Shown: piece by piece, positions 43,601 through 53,780 of the stretch
Layout: each line of letters begins with the position of its first letter
Numbering within the stretch: the stretch's first letter is position 1
The notes under the pieces: generated by a model
Database searches by the model: none
Told to the model about the DNA's origin: nothing
Seen by the model: the letters and a program-made list of their open reading frames with translations, nothing else
Assembly (NCBI RefSeq): GCF_019097595.1
Contig: NC_080734.1
Location: 8,615,892-8,679,891, forward strand
DNA length: 64,000 nt
Source of the DNA: Hemibagrus wyckioides
Lineage: Eukaryota > Chordata > Actinopteri > Siluriformes > Bagridae
Reading direction: 5' to 3'
Program-made: the position numbers and the translations under genes

Positions 43601-44757
43601 AGAACTATATTCTCTTTTGTGTCTGTCTGGGTTCATCGGTTTTCGATGAATTGCCTCCCCAGAGTTCATCGGTTTTCGATGAATTGTCTCCCCATGGTGT
43701 GAATGTGCCTGGCTAGCTTGCCTCAGTCTCATGCTCTAGGATCATTCTTACCCTTGATCAAAACCTTAATTAAACTCTTAATTATCATCCAGCACTTGAT
43801 GGTACGCGACTTCCTGTGCCATATTATATTTCATTATCTTATGATGGACAAAAAGAGTAAACTTGTGGTGTTCTTGTAGGAACAGGGAAGCAGAAACTGG
43901 TTAAAGACAGTGTTGATTGCATCCCGTTTTGGGGTTAAGTGAGTAATTCTGTGTATTTAATTTCTGCTGTGTATTTACCATTAGCCAAATAGGTGCCTGA
44001 GGAAATAAATGACTGCGCACACACTTCCCAAAGTACTATAACGGCTGCTCTTTATACTATAAGGAATCTGAAAGTGTATTCCCATTTCCTTTCCTTATAT
44101 ATGTCTAAGATAGCATTTCTGAGAATATTTGGTCTTGTCATTATTGCACATGACTGAAATGGAAAAAGAAAATGGCCGTATGTGAACATTTACTTCTCAT
44201 TTGTTCAAAAAAAATCATCATGGCAGAAGTTTTCTGGCATTTGCTCTTTCTCCAGTTTTAAATTCTGCTACAAGCCAGCTAGTCAGGTGTTGAGAGTAAT
44301 TATTTATTTCACTAACCTAATAGCCAAAGATTTTCAAGTTATTACAGTTAAAATAATTTTTAATGGGAGAATTGTAGGACATGCATGTTACTCCTAGGGT
44401 AACAAGGTCTGTCTAGGATACGTCTATTAACTCCTGCCCTTTAAACACAATCTTGCTAGAATGTAATGAGCCATCAGATAAAAACGATGGAAATGATGAT
44501 TTTTTTTTTATTTTTAGGTCATGTCTGTTCATTTTTCCACGTTGATGTAATTTAAAATGGCAGTTTACTTAATGTGTATTTTTTGTGTTACGATTTAAAG
44601 CTCAATACTGTGACACATGCTGACCAACATTTCCATTTGTCTTCAGGTCACGGCATGATCGTAGACGGAGGGATAAACGTTGACGCCCACTGGAGCAGGA
44701 AACTGATGGCTTTGGCGCAAAACAACGAGACTCTGGAGAAGAACTGTACTGAGCCAG
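34441..44757 (+). CDS. slc24a4: Sodium/potassium/calcium exchanger 4 (NCKX4), first two coding exons only
   Basis: Exon 1 is 34441-34603 and exon 2 is 44647-44757, joined in phase 1 across a 10.0 kb intron with GTGAGT donor and TCTTCAG acceptor. About 91 residues are present. Exon 1 has a basic stretch (FKVRKRRELL) and a hydrophobic segment (about residues 33-49), the signal or first membrane segment of NCKX proteins. Exon 2 encodes the start of the extracellular part, WSRKLMALAQNNETLEKNC, with two N-glycosylation sequons (NET, NCT), matching human NCKX4. Family role: plasma-membrane exchange of Na+ for Ca2+ plus K+, known in olfactory neurons, enamel and pigmentation. The transport domains lie beyond the window. 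The ATG at 34471 is an alternative start. Teleosts often have two slc24a4 paralogues; which one this is cannot be told. Confidence 0.9.
34653..34759. repeat. Two (CA)n microsatellites just inside slc24a4 intron 1
   Basis: CA runs at 34653-34688 and 34735-34759, 50 to 130 bp after the exon 1 donor. Long - strand open frames in this area are artefacts of these tracts. Confidence 0.95.
35214..35890. mobile_element. Palindromic Tc1-like element with both ends from the same side
   Basis: The left end is CACTTTATTAGGAACACC (about 35223) and the right end GTGTTCCTAATAAAATGG. Inside the left end, GTTTAATCAGCCAATCATGT is followed by a decayed transposase start. The last 160 bp repeat the left part inverted (GATGTTTGATGTAAACATTA, CTGCATGATTTTATGCATCA, CACATGACTTAATTAAG). 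So it is a foldback derivative lacking the transposase C-terminus. An (AC)n tract lies at 35472-35497. It is in slc24a4 intron 1. Confidence 0.7.
35970..36870 (-). mobile_element. Tc1-like relic, - orientation, interrupted by another repeat
   Basis: Read on the - strand it starts at GCACTTTATTAGGAACACC (about 36846-36864) and continues through ATGTGATCTCAGTGATTTTG. It is broken near 36605-36280, resumes with GAGAGCGGTCAATGGAGAAT and reaches GTGTGGAGAATGTTTTCTTG (around 36005-36030). It covers about two thirds of a full element, is full of stops, and lies only 80 bp from the palindromic copy at 35214-35890. Confidence 0.7.
36282..36600 (+). repeat. Dispersed repeat inserted in the Tc1-like relic
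   Basis: TTGTCTTTATTTGTCACATA, GTGAAATTCTTTCTTCGCAT and GAGCCTTAACCACTTGAGCT identify the 24808-25075 family (36282-36495). The next 100 bp contain GTTTCTGTCCACAG twice (about 36532 and 36568) and may belong to the same insertion. Confidence 0.65.
38013..38130. repeat. Dispersed repeat fragment
   Basis: Contains GATTCTGATTGGTCAGAAGG and TGTTGATGAGCACTGACAGT. Inverse-related, decayed pieces are at 18505-18590 and 28965-29030. No coding content. Confidence 0.5.
39090..39450. repeat. Dispersed L2/SINE-like repeat with an internal CA tract
   Basis: It starts with CTTTATCTTGGTCAGGGTCA and continues through CCAGAGCCTATACTTGGAAC, a CA tract at 39239-39253, and CTGGCATGTTTTTGGGAGGT to GATCGAATCAGAGACCCTGG. 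This order resembles common fish SINE/LINE tails in reverse. Class uncertain. Confidence 0.45.
42120..42320. repeat. Diverged repeat, unit 1 (pair with 43395-43605)
   Basis: TTCTTTTTACTACTCCATTT at the left and CTTGATTTGTGTCTCAACG at the right recur, diverged, at the two ends of 43395-43605. The middle parts differ. A dispersed non-coding repeat is inferred. Confidence 0.4.
42713..42800. mobile_element. Terminal piece of an ACCTCGGT/GCCGAGG-type DNA element
   Basis: ATTCGTCTCGCAGTACAAAC to TATGCCGAGGCTCCACTGTG resembles the AATTCG-rich inside and end of 7862-8440. Only one end is present. Confidence 0.4.
43395..43605. repeat. Diverged repeat, unit 2 (pair with 42120-42320)
   Basis: TTCTTTTTACTGCACCATTT and CTTGATTTGTTTCTCAATG bound the segment, as in 42120-42320. 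Confidence 0.4.
43632..43683. repeat. Duplicated 19-nt hairpin, 33-bp period
   Basis: TTCATCGGTTTTCGATGAA occurs at 43632-43650 and 43665-43683. Each copy is a perfect 7-bp stem with a 5-nt loop. The spacer (TTGCCTCCCCAGAG) is partly repeated after the second copy. Confidence 0.85.
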
Positions 44758-45480
44758 GTAAGAGAGGACACCTTTGTCATCATCACAGTCCTATACAGGA
44801 GACGCAAGATCTTGGAGACGTGAAGCCCTTCATTGAGTCTCAGCATTGCTGGTGTTTCCATCTCTTTGTGGTATAAAAATAACTTGTGGACTCCATTAAC
44901 TTCTCAGTCTCTCCCGAAAAGTGCCAGCTGACGAGATTACACAATCAGAATCTTGTCTGCGCTCACTCAGGATTACCTGCACTCTTTCCTTCGGGTCATC
45001 CTCATGTGCTTTTTTCCTGCTGTGCGGCGCCTGCCTTTGATGTACAGATAATATGGCTTAAATCATATCGCTCTTAATGGCTAGCTCAAGAGAGAAAGCT
45101 GATTTTCCAGTAATAGGCTGCTGCAGTGCTGACTTGCATATCTCCATCCCACACACAGCGTCTTTCTTTATTACGTCCAACACCTTCAGGCCGATTCATT
45201 GCAGCATTTCATTTTTAACAATGAGTTTTTGAATTCGAATCTTTTAAGTAATTAAAAATTGACAGCCGTTGCCGATAGCGTTTTATTGTCATCTGAGGTA
45301 TTAACGTTGTTCAATTAAAAGTCTGATTATGGCATTTTTGCACATCAGTGAATTGTGAGGCATGGGCTATTCTTCCCCCCATCCCTAATCTTGTGGCTTG
45401 ACTGGTTCTTAGACCAATTCACAGACATTGGGGGATTCAAGGGCTTGAGGGGTGGGGGGATTCATGATACATACCCACCT

Positions 45481-45600
45481 CAAGTCCATTCAAGAAGCTT
45501 TTATTGTCTTTTCAGCCGTATATATCTGATGCGGTACATAGTGATGTGAAACAACAATCCTCAAGGATCATGGTGCTATATAAAACACACAGCTGAGAGG
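45481..45600 (+). repeat. Head of the dispersed repeat also seen near 58775
   Basis: CAAGAAGCTTTTATTGTCTT, then CTGATGCGGTACATAGTGA and GGTGCTATATAAAACACAC, resemble 58775-58870. The body of that family (58163-58700) is absent here. Confidence 0.55.
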
Positions 45601-45668
45601 TATGCAGACTTGTGTAGACAGTTGCAAAACAGGGGGGTGGGTTGGGATTTCACATACAAGTCAGGGAC

Positions 45669-45757
45669 GGTTGCAAGACTTGAATGGTTGCAGGACTGCG
45701 GACGCTTGCAGGACTGGGGGCGCTTGCAAGACGGTGGACAGTTGCAAGACTGGAGAT
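45669..45757. repeat. 18-bp minisatellite, five units
   Basis: Five imperfect copies of an 18-bp unit based on GGTTGCAAGACTGGGGAC. A further degenerate unit lies near 45618. It abuts the MITE end at 45758. Confidence 0.85.
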
Positions 45758-45802
45758 GGTGCACCCACACCGGCCCTTTCTGGATAAGATTGGACACCCC
45801 TA
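45758..45802. mobile_element. Single end of the foldback MITE seen at 8574-8760
   Basis: TGCACCCACACCGGCCCTTT and GGATAAGATTGGACACCCCT match the right end of that family. The left end is missing, apparently replaced by the 18-bp minisatellite. Confidence 0.7.
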
Positions 45803-46507
45803 GTTTAGACTACATAGTCTACATCAGAGACTTTCATAAAGAAATGTATGGGGTTATGAGAAACATGTTCATTAATTTGGTAGCATTCTTTCACATATCA
45901 CACTGAGAGGAAAACAAACTCTACCCCATCAGCTCTAATATTCACACACGCCTCCGGTTATCTAGTAAATTTGCTGTGCTTGTAAACAAAGCTGAAAAAC
46001 TGATCCAGTTTCATCTTGATACATTAATTCTTATTTCCCATTGAACAAAACAATGCTATCATTTCATAACGTCGCATAGACATGTTTAGCTATCAGACAG
46101 ATTATGAACTGTTTACTGAAAAAAATCTTTTTAAATAGCTTTATTTTATACATTTTTATACACAGTCATCCTATATTCATACCACCGTATTCATCAATAA
46201 CTGTATCGGTTCATATGCTTTCATATAGTCAGATTTTGTCTCTTTCATTTTTCACTCCATGACTTTCACCACCTTATTTTATTGCTTTTCCTTTGCTACT
46301 CTACTTTGCACAGCCATTTTATCTTACTTTTTTTTCTTATTCTATTCCAGTTTATTTCATTGCATTGTTTTCTGTCTCAATTTTTAATAATTCCTCATTT
46401 GATGCTACTTTTAATTGATTTAAAAAAAAAATGGAATGGACAGTCATTAAAGGAATTTTACTGCATGTCATGAATTTGAAAGGAAAAATAAAATCAGAAA
46501 TTATGAC

Positions 46508-47130
46508 CAATTCTTTAGTTTTTGCTCTATGCTAAAGACGTTTGGACTTGAGATCAGCAGATGAATAGAAGCTGATGGATCAAAATTTTAGCTTTCATTT
46601 CTAAATGTCTTAAATGAATACATGGGCGCTTTTATTTGAACCCACACATTGGTTTAAATGATCAAAAATATTGGAACATGTGACTGACGGTTGCTTGTTG
46701 TTGCACAGCTTGTTTAAATGGTCCCTTGGTCTGAGCCTGGTTTTGACTGTGAAGGCTGTATTTGCTGTTTAAAAGGATAAACCATCATAAAGACCCAGAG
46801 AGCTGTCTACCTCCTGGTGGTCCAGTGGCAGTATCCCGTGCTCTCCTTGCCACGGCCCAGGTTCGATTCCCAGGCAGGGCGCTAACCCAGCCACTGAAGA
46901 GTTAACTCTCAGTGTCGGTCCCAAACCCGGATTAGATAGGAGGGTTGTCAGGAAGTGCATCCGGCGTAAAACCTGTGCCAGATCGAAACATGTGGATCAA
47001 ATGATCTGCTGGGGCTACCTCCAAACAGGGAGCAGCCGAAAAAACAATAACAAAGACCAGAGAGCTGTCTATAGGCGAAAAGCAAACCATTCTAAAGTTG
47101 AGGAACGTGAAGATCTGGAACGTTCCCCAA
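46508..47130 (+). mobile_element. Tc1-like relic interrupted by a SINE
   Basis: The left part (46508-46810) contains TTTGGACTTGAGATCAGCAG, AAAAATATTGGAACATGTGA and GACCCAGAGAGCTGTCTAC. After the SINE, AAGACCAGAGAGCTGTCTAT and GGCGAAAAGCAAACCATTCT continue the same transposase start as in 25297-25685. The rest of the transposase is missing. Confidence 0.7.
46811..47051 (+). mobile_element. tRNA-derived SINE, about 241 bp, with target-site duplication
   Basis: The head has RNA polymerase III promoter boxes: A-box-like TGGTCCAGTGG (46818-46828) and B box GGTTCGATTCC (46860-46870), spaced as in a tRNA. The body includes GGAAGTGCATCCGGCGTAAA. The end is CAGGGAGCAGCCGAAAAAAC. The flanks 46789-46809 and 47052-47071 are a 20-21 nt duplication differing by one base, typical of LINE-driven retroposition. 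The tail resembles the 3' end of the RTE-like LINE at 13170-13652, its possible partner. Confidence 0.88.
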
Positions 47131-47221
47131 AACTGGACAGTCAAAGATTGGGAAAAAGATCACACATCATACACAACAGTGTGTTGCTTTGTGAAATTTT
47201 ATATACTTTTATAACTGCATT

Positions 47222-47275
47222 TCTGTGAGGCTGCTTTACAATGTCCATTGTTAATAGTGCTATATAAGCAACCAA
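47222..47275 (+). repeat. Tail of the 25085-25296 repeat family
   Basis: GAGGCTGCTTTACAATGTCC and ATTGTTAATAGTGCTATATA followed by an AACC-rich end. Confidence 0.55.
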
Positions 47276-47759
47276 CCAAATAATGTTAGTATTTCTGTCA
47301 GCGATAAGTATTTTGAATTGTGGCTCTGATCTTCGTCAATGTTTATCTTGCGTTATTGAACAGATGACTCTACATTGCCACTGTGATATGAGTTAAGCTG
47401 GTATAAATCCCAGATTCCACACTTTATAGATCACACAGTCTGTGTATGTGTTTGATATACAACTTGTGTGTGTGTGTGTGTGGCATTATGTAAAGTTTTG
47501 TTTGCTGGCTTGCGCCATGTTTTTTGCTCGCTCCTTAATGGTTATAAACAAAGCCAGACTTTCTGAGATCTCAGCAGTGTGCCGGTTATGTGGGGATGTC
47601 ATGCTGTTTGTTTGCTATTCATGCAAGTTTTCTGACCTCATTACATAAAAGATCTGAGCATCATTTTTTATAAAACCCATGGATTTGTTAAAAAGTGGGT
47701 TGTTTATTTGCTATAAGTTTACATTAGACTGAAAGAGAAATAGATGTCCCTGTGGGCTG

Positions 47760-48425
47760 TTTTTTTTTTTTTTTTTTTGACAGTCCCTGTTTCTGTCTAT
47801 CTGTCTGTCTGTCTCTCTAAGGATGTCTTCTCCAACTCTGACGTTCTCTGTCTGTATGACTGACTGGCTTTTTCTCTGTGTATCTTTGACTGTCTGTCTG
47901 CGTGCGTGTCAGCCTATTTATTTACTTACTATTAACTTGCTTATTTTTGTCTGTCTTCCCAACTGTCTGTCTGTTTCTCAGACTGTCCATCTCACTGTGT
48001 TTGTCTCTCTCTCTCTGTCTCTGCCTGTTTTGTATCCATTTCTATCTCTCTCTGTCAGTCTTTGTCTGTCTCTTTCTGCCTGTCTCTGTTTCTGTTTGTC
48101 TTTTTCTGTCTATCTCTGCCTGTCTGTCTGTTTCTATCTGTTGGTCTCTGTATCTGTTTCTATCTGTCTGTCTCTTTGTCTGTCTCTGTTTCTGTCTGTT
48201 TCTATCTGTCGGTCTCTTTGTCTGTGTCTCTGTTTCTGTCTGTTTCTATCTGTTTGTCTCTGTGTCTGTTTCTATCTGTCTGTCTCTGTCTGTCTCTGTT
48301 TGTATCTGTCTCTCTTTCTGTCTGTCTCTGTTTCTATTTGTCATTGTCTGTTTCTATCTCTGTCTGTCTGTCTCTTTCTGTCTGTTCCTGTCTTTGTCTC
48401 AGTCTCTCTCTTTCTGAGTGTTTGT
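47760..48425. repeat. Long imperfect (TCTG)n/(TCTC)n tract
   Basis: A T run (47760-47779) leads into about 640 bp of pyrimidine-rich sequence built from TGTCTG and TCTGTTTCTA units. Because the + strand has few purine-rich stop codons, all three + frames are open for 500-700 bp. The translations are Ser/Leu/Cys/Val-rich low-complexity strings and are not genes. Confidence 0.95.
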
Positions 48426-50552
48426 CTTTCTGCCCAATGCAAGTGTTTTTCTTCCCGTACATGTCTGTCTGTGTGTACTTCTGTCTTGCTATTTTATTGA
48501 GTTTATCTGACGTGCAAAGTGAAATATGTGAAAGATGTTCAGAAAAATGTTCATGCAAATATTTTTATAATAGGAGTCAAAGCAATTTAAGAACATGTAT
48601 TTTTTCTATATATATTCTATATGTTCTCAAGTTTGACTCGGAGATTATATAACTCCTAGGATCTTAAATCTTGAGCTGAATTAGCCACATTTCATGCCTG
48701 CTTAACTGTCAATTAAAAGTTAAACCCAGATCATAATCAGTGAGGCTGAGTCAGGGTTGTGCACGTTCACTGCGAACTTTAAAATCCCTCGTCAATCAAG
48801 ACTTGCGCTCAATTGTAGCTTACAGCAAAGAGAAATCACATGTAACACTTTCCTCTGCGTCAGAGCAGGAAGCTTTGTGAATTCTTACAAAGGCTACGGT
48901 ATTTCTTATTGAAATAAATAAATGACACAGCTGCAACAAATTGCTTAGGATCATAATGTCGTGTAGCCTATTTATCTGGCATTCACTATTTAGACTGAAG
49001 ATGATGTTAGATGTTTTTCATGTATGCTTGCGTTCATCTTTACATCTTGTACTGAAACGCTAGTTAAATTAGAATATGCCAAAATAATTTCATCTATATT
49101 TTTTGATCAATAATGAAGGGAAGACTTTTATTACATCATATTTTAGTTAGTGGTTTATGGAAAAGCATTCCAAGAAATCGTTCACTAAATGGCGAATATG
49201 TATTTTAAATAAAAGAAAAATTACCAAAAAGATTCAGGATTTAAATGCAGTATTCACTAATATACTTTTGAATATGAATGAGCCTGTATCCTCCACAAAC
49301 CAGGCTAATATTAGCAGCAACATTACAACATGCATTCATATCTTACAGAAGAATAAAACTTTCATACACATATTAAAGCTCAAGGAGGCTACAACCTCAT
49401 CTTTCCAAAGTTTTAATGTTATACGTTCACTATTTATCAAAAAAAAAAAAAAAAAAAATCACGGGTGTTTTTAGTGTATTCTTCATTTTTTTGGGTTTCA
49501 CCAGACACACAATGTGCAGGCTTATACACAACAGATACTCTCAGTATGGGGCTCAAAATGATGGCATAGGAGATCATATGCAAAGAAAAATACCCTTTAA
49601 AATACAAAGAGGAAAAAAAAACATTTCCTAAAAGTTCAGTTCATAAAACTATGATCCATATGTTCATTAAAAATGTAAAATATATTATGCCCCATAAGAT
49701 TCCTTTCCTACATTAAAACAACACACACGGGTTATTTAACAAAATATTAAGAAGCCTAATTAAATAAGACAATTGTTTTCCACTTAAAACATGAAAATGT
49801 CATTGAATATGTAGACCTTGTGAAAATTTGCTCTTCTCTGACCGTCTTAAAAAGCCAAGATCCCTAATGTTCCCTAAAATCTAGACTGAAGACTGATGTC
49901 TTTAATAAGAATAGCCACTAATGCAGCACTTTAGGAAAGAGACTCTTTCGAAGAAGCATGTGTATTAATGTAGTCGTATATCAACACTGACTCCTGTTTC
50001 TGCCGGTGCCTGAGGCTTGCGGGTTTCTTTACACACTGCATAGATAAAAGCATCTGCTAAACGCTCTACATGTACAGCGTATGAGAGCATGAGTGAAAAT
50101 GCTTCTGTTGTGCTTTCTTTTCTAAAGACGTTTTATGACCGTTGTTATTACTGACAACAACTTGAGTGAAAAGTACACCCAACTCCATTTTAATCAAATC
50201 CATCAGGGTCATCTGCACTGACATGTTTTCGTGACATCAGGTGAATTTATGTCTGAGAACTCGGATAAAGTGGATGTTGCCCGAGTGGATTTTTTTTTTT
50301 TTTTTATCCAGGAATTCCGAGATGAATGATCGTTCCGTGTTTCCATATCGGAGGTGAATGATGATAACAGTTCCATATCGGAGGTCTGGCTTTTCCTCTA
50401 AGCAGCAACATAGATCTTGTATTTGATCTACATGTCAACCATAGACTTTATCCAACTGAAACTGGGAAACATTAGGAAGGAAGCATCTGAGCCTGAGACT
50501 GAGCTAATGACTGCATGAGGACTGGAATGACTTGAATGAAGGATATAGTTTG

Positions 50553-50803
50553 GTCTCACTGTGTGCAAGCCTCAGACTCTGACAGGAGGAGTTACCCCAA
50601 AGCAAAATGATCTGACTGAAGAGATTCATTTGATTGGTATTTTTAATTTTTAATTGCATTCTGCTATTTTATGAACAAATTATTCCGTTTTAGTTTAGCT
50701 TGCATAAATATTGGCTAGCTTGTCTCATAGATCCAGTACAAAGTAAAGATTCATGTCTCGGCTATTCAACTCCATTTGTGTGAGGAGGAATATTAGGTGG
50801 AAA
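50553..50803 (+). repeat. Local duplication, copy 1 (pair with 52709-52838)
   Basis: TTTGGTCTCACTGTGTGCAAG at the left and CCAGTACAAAGTAAAGATTC then GGCTATTCAACTCCATTTG at the right recur 2.1 kb away with an internal size difference. Non-coding. Confidence 0.75.
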
Positions 50804-52167
50804 ATGTCCACATTAGTCCAAACTCATTCAGATGGATACAAATATGATTATTGCTGCCCTCCGTCTGTATCTACATCACACTTTTTCTCTTGACTTTGAT
50901 GTTTCAGTCTCGTCAGATTTTCTCCATTAGTGCAGAAGAGCAAAACACCTATTATATAATGTGCAGCATCTCTCTCTCTCTTGCTCTCGCTCTCTCTCTA
51001 TCTCCACCCACCTGGTCTTTGAGTGTGTGTGTGTGTGTTTGGTGTGTTTATCAGAATGCTGCTCCTGCAGGCCTCTAATCTGGCACATTTGCTTCTTTGC
51101 CCAGTTGATTACACACTCGTATGCCAGACACACACACACACATTCACACACGCACACAAAATCCTTTGCTCCGACGGAAAAGCTCCTGTGCAAACCAAAT
51201 GTTAGCGGCTGCACCCGCTACACTCTGCTTAATAAATATTCTAAATATTAAATTGTGATTTTGACTTCTTATAATGTCACAGCTTTATATTACTGCACTT
51301 GTTCTAATACGTTTCTATAGTAACAGCTGATTCACAGGCACTTGTAGGTTGAATACTCCTACATAATCTAAGTCTAATAATATTGATTGCATTGAAAATG
51401 TCATTAGTTAAGAGAGAGAATTTTCTGGGAGGTGATGTATTTATTTAATGTTTATAAAAGGAGTCTCCAGTGTCAGTACGTCATGGTCGTGATGGTTTCC
51501 CACCATCTTCAGCACAGAGGGCTTTGTACATTGTGGCCATGTCTGGTTTATTAACTGCAAGAGAGAGAAAAAGAGTCTGCTGAGAGAACGACTGTTTTGT
51601 TTATAACTGCTGTAAAAGCGATAACAGAAACTTGTTTCACAGAAGTTCCATAACATTAAACATAACTATAATTTTTTTTTTTTTCATGGGTCGTTCCTAA
51701 ATAAATAAAAATGTAATCGTTCAAAAACTGTGGTGGTATAAAAGGAATAAAATGACTTGAATTGCTGTTAATGGAAAATAATCAACTTCACGTTGATAAC
51801 TGTAAATATGTTTCATTCCATTGGTGGTTACTTTAATATTATTTTTTAAGAGTGTCCTCCATCGTGTTTTATTGATTGGTACGTACCAAATATCTTGTGA
51901 GACAACAAACACAGGAGGTGGAGTAAGCTGAACCATTAGGTTTGGAGTCATGTCCATCTTAACATAAAGCTATTTTAATCATTTTTTTCTAACAATTGAA
52001 TATTTGTTGTGCTTTAAGAGAGTAGTATGGGCAGAAATAACATTTGCTGATTTTTTTTAAAATTAATTAATTTATTTTTTTTATCACACTTACCTCTGGC
52101 CATGCCAAATCTTGACTTATGACACTGGACAAAAGGAAGTGTCTGAACTAATTTCTTTCAGGGTGTA

Positions 52168-52703
52168 CACTGATCAAGCATAACGTTATGACCACCTGCC
52201 TAATATTGTGTTGGTCGCCCTTTTGCTGGCAAAACAGCCCTGACCCGTTTTGCACTGTGTTTTTTCTGAAACCTTTCTGTCAGAACCAGCACTGACTTCT
52301 TCAGCAGTTTGAGTTGATCTGTTGGATCGGATCACACGGGCCAGCCTTCACTCCCCACGTGCATCAGTGAGCCATGACCCTGTCGCCGGTTCACCACTGT
52401 TCCTTCCTTGGACCTTTTGATTGATAGATAGATAGATATTGACCACTGCAGACCGGGAACACCCCACAAGAGCTGTAGTTTTGGGAGATGCTCTGATCCA
52501 GTCGTCTATCACAATTTGGCCCTTCGTCAAACTCTCTCAAGTCCTTACACTTGCCCATTTTTCCTGCTTCTAACACATCAACTTTGAGGACAAAATGTTC
52601 ACTTGCTGTCTAATATATCCCACCCACTGACAGGTGCCATGATGAGGAGATCAGTGTTATTCACTTCACCTCTCAGTGCTCATAATGTTATGCCTGATTG
52701 GTG
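52168..52703 (-). mobile_element. Internally deleted Tc1-like transposon, copy C
   Basis: The ends CACTGATCAAGCATAACGTT and (inverted) TTATGCCTGATTGGTG are flanked by TA at 52166-52167 and 52704-52705. The - strand carries the N-terminal helix-turn-helix ([29 protein letters not shown]) with a frameshift and a small GATA expansion near 52424. The structure is the same as the copy at 16994-17484. It directly abuts the second copy of the local duplication. Confidence 0.85.
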
Positions 52704-52708
52704 TATTT

Positions 52709-52838
52709 TGGTCTCACTGAATGCAAGCATTATGCTGTTTTAGTTTAGTCTGTGATTTAGGCATGGTCTCATAGATCTAGTACAAAGTAAAAATGTCTTG
52801 GCTATTCAACTACATTTGGGTGAGGGGAATATTGTGTT
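52709..52838 (+). repeat. Local duplication, copy 2
   Basis: TTTGGTCTCACTGAATGCAAG, then CTAGTACAAAGTAAAAATG and GGCTATTCAACTACATTTGG, follow the order of 50553-50803. Confidence 0.75.
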
Positions 52839-53269
52839 TTTTTTGTCCTGACTGTTTCTTTAAGTGTTTGTTTTAAAGTGCATCAGTGTGTTCTTTCAAC
52901 TGTTAGATTCCTGGCTGAATGCCCACAAGGTCCACAGACACACAGATAGAAGAGATCAAGATTTATTAAGGAGCTGAGAGATTTGCAGTGTCGTCGTAGG
53001 CAGAATGTCTGTAATCAATAACTAGCCCTAAGAGAGGAGGGATAAATAATTCTCACTTATTTGTTACAACAGATACCACTCCTTTATTAATGCAGGAGAT
53101 CTGACATGATTATTTTTGATTGATTAGTGCTCTTGAGATTGATTCTGTTGGTCCTGAAAGTCTTTAGCTGCATTTAAATTATTTGTGAGTGTTTTTAATG
53201 TCATCAAATGACAAACAGGGTGTAAGAACAATTTAGTGCTATCTTTAATTTGTCTCCTGATGCGAGTCT

Positions 53270-53780
53270 CTAGTGTTACCTGATTTAGGTATATCTGTCA
53301 TCACCCATTCTGGGTCCCCCGTGCCATTTCTTGATTTTGGGTCACCAGTGATGTCGACTGATTTGGGTCACCAGTGATGTCACCTGATTTGGGTGAACAG
53401 TGATTGCGCCTGATTTGGGTCAACAGTCACTTTGGCCAATTTGCGCCTCCAGTACATTGCCTGATTTGGGACACCAGTGACATCACCAGATTTGGGTCAA
53501 TAGTTATGTTGCCTGATTTGAGTCAACAGTGACATCACCCGATTCTGGTCACCTGTTATGTCGACTGATTTGGGTCACAGGTGACATAGCCTAATCTGGG
53601 TCACCAACGTCATTACCTGATCCAGATCCACCTTAACACGTCCTGAGCTTCCTCACCCAATCTGGGATGCCGGCGTTACCATCTATTTTGCATACATGAT
53701 TATGCAGTCTTGGTCCACAGCATCTTCACCTAATCTGTGTTTCCCAAGATGTCACCTGATCTGCATTCCCAACTTGTCAC
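53270..53780. repeat. 26-bp minisatellite, about 18 decayed units
   Basis: The unit is about TGATGTCACCTGATTTGGGT plus CACCAG (26 bp). The middle units (about 53348-53600) keep the exact period; the outer units are diverged or have small indels. It lies in slc24a4 intron 2. Confidence 0.9.

Larger units (their letters stand above)
36880..44640 (+). other. slc24a4: Remainder of slc24a4 intron 1
   Basis: No recognisable exon or RNA gene. It holds dispersed repeats at 38013-38130 and 39090-39450, a hAT-like end near 41078-41110 (CCAGTGATTCTCAAAGTGGG), a related pair at 42120-42320 and 43395-43605, a transposon end at 42713-42800 and a hairpin duplication at 43632-43683. The rest is AT-rich unique-looking DNA. 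Confidence 0.6.

Noticed and set aside
43632..43683. Short palindromic repeats with regular spacing, CRISPR-like at first sight
   Set aside because: Only two copies, in a vertebrate intron, with near-identical spacer sequence.
46811..46885. Possible tRNA gene (A and B boxes present)
   Set aside because: The head is followed by a SINE body and tail and flanked by a target-site duplication; no intact cloverleaf acceptor stem was evident.
47823..48652. Three overlapping + strand open frames of 171-225 codons
   Set aside because: They lie in a TCTG/TCTC tract; the sequence simply lacks stop codons in any frame and the translations are low-complexity Ser/Leu/Cys/Val strings.
51441..51656. 71-codon - strand frame in slc24a4 intron 2 as a possible exon
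   Set aside because: I could match it to no family and saw no convincing paired splice sites; a repeat origin is possible but not shown.
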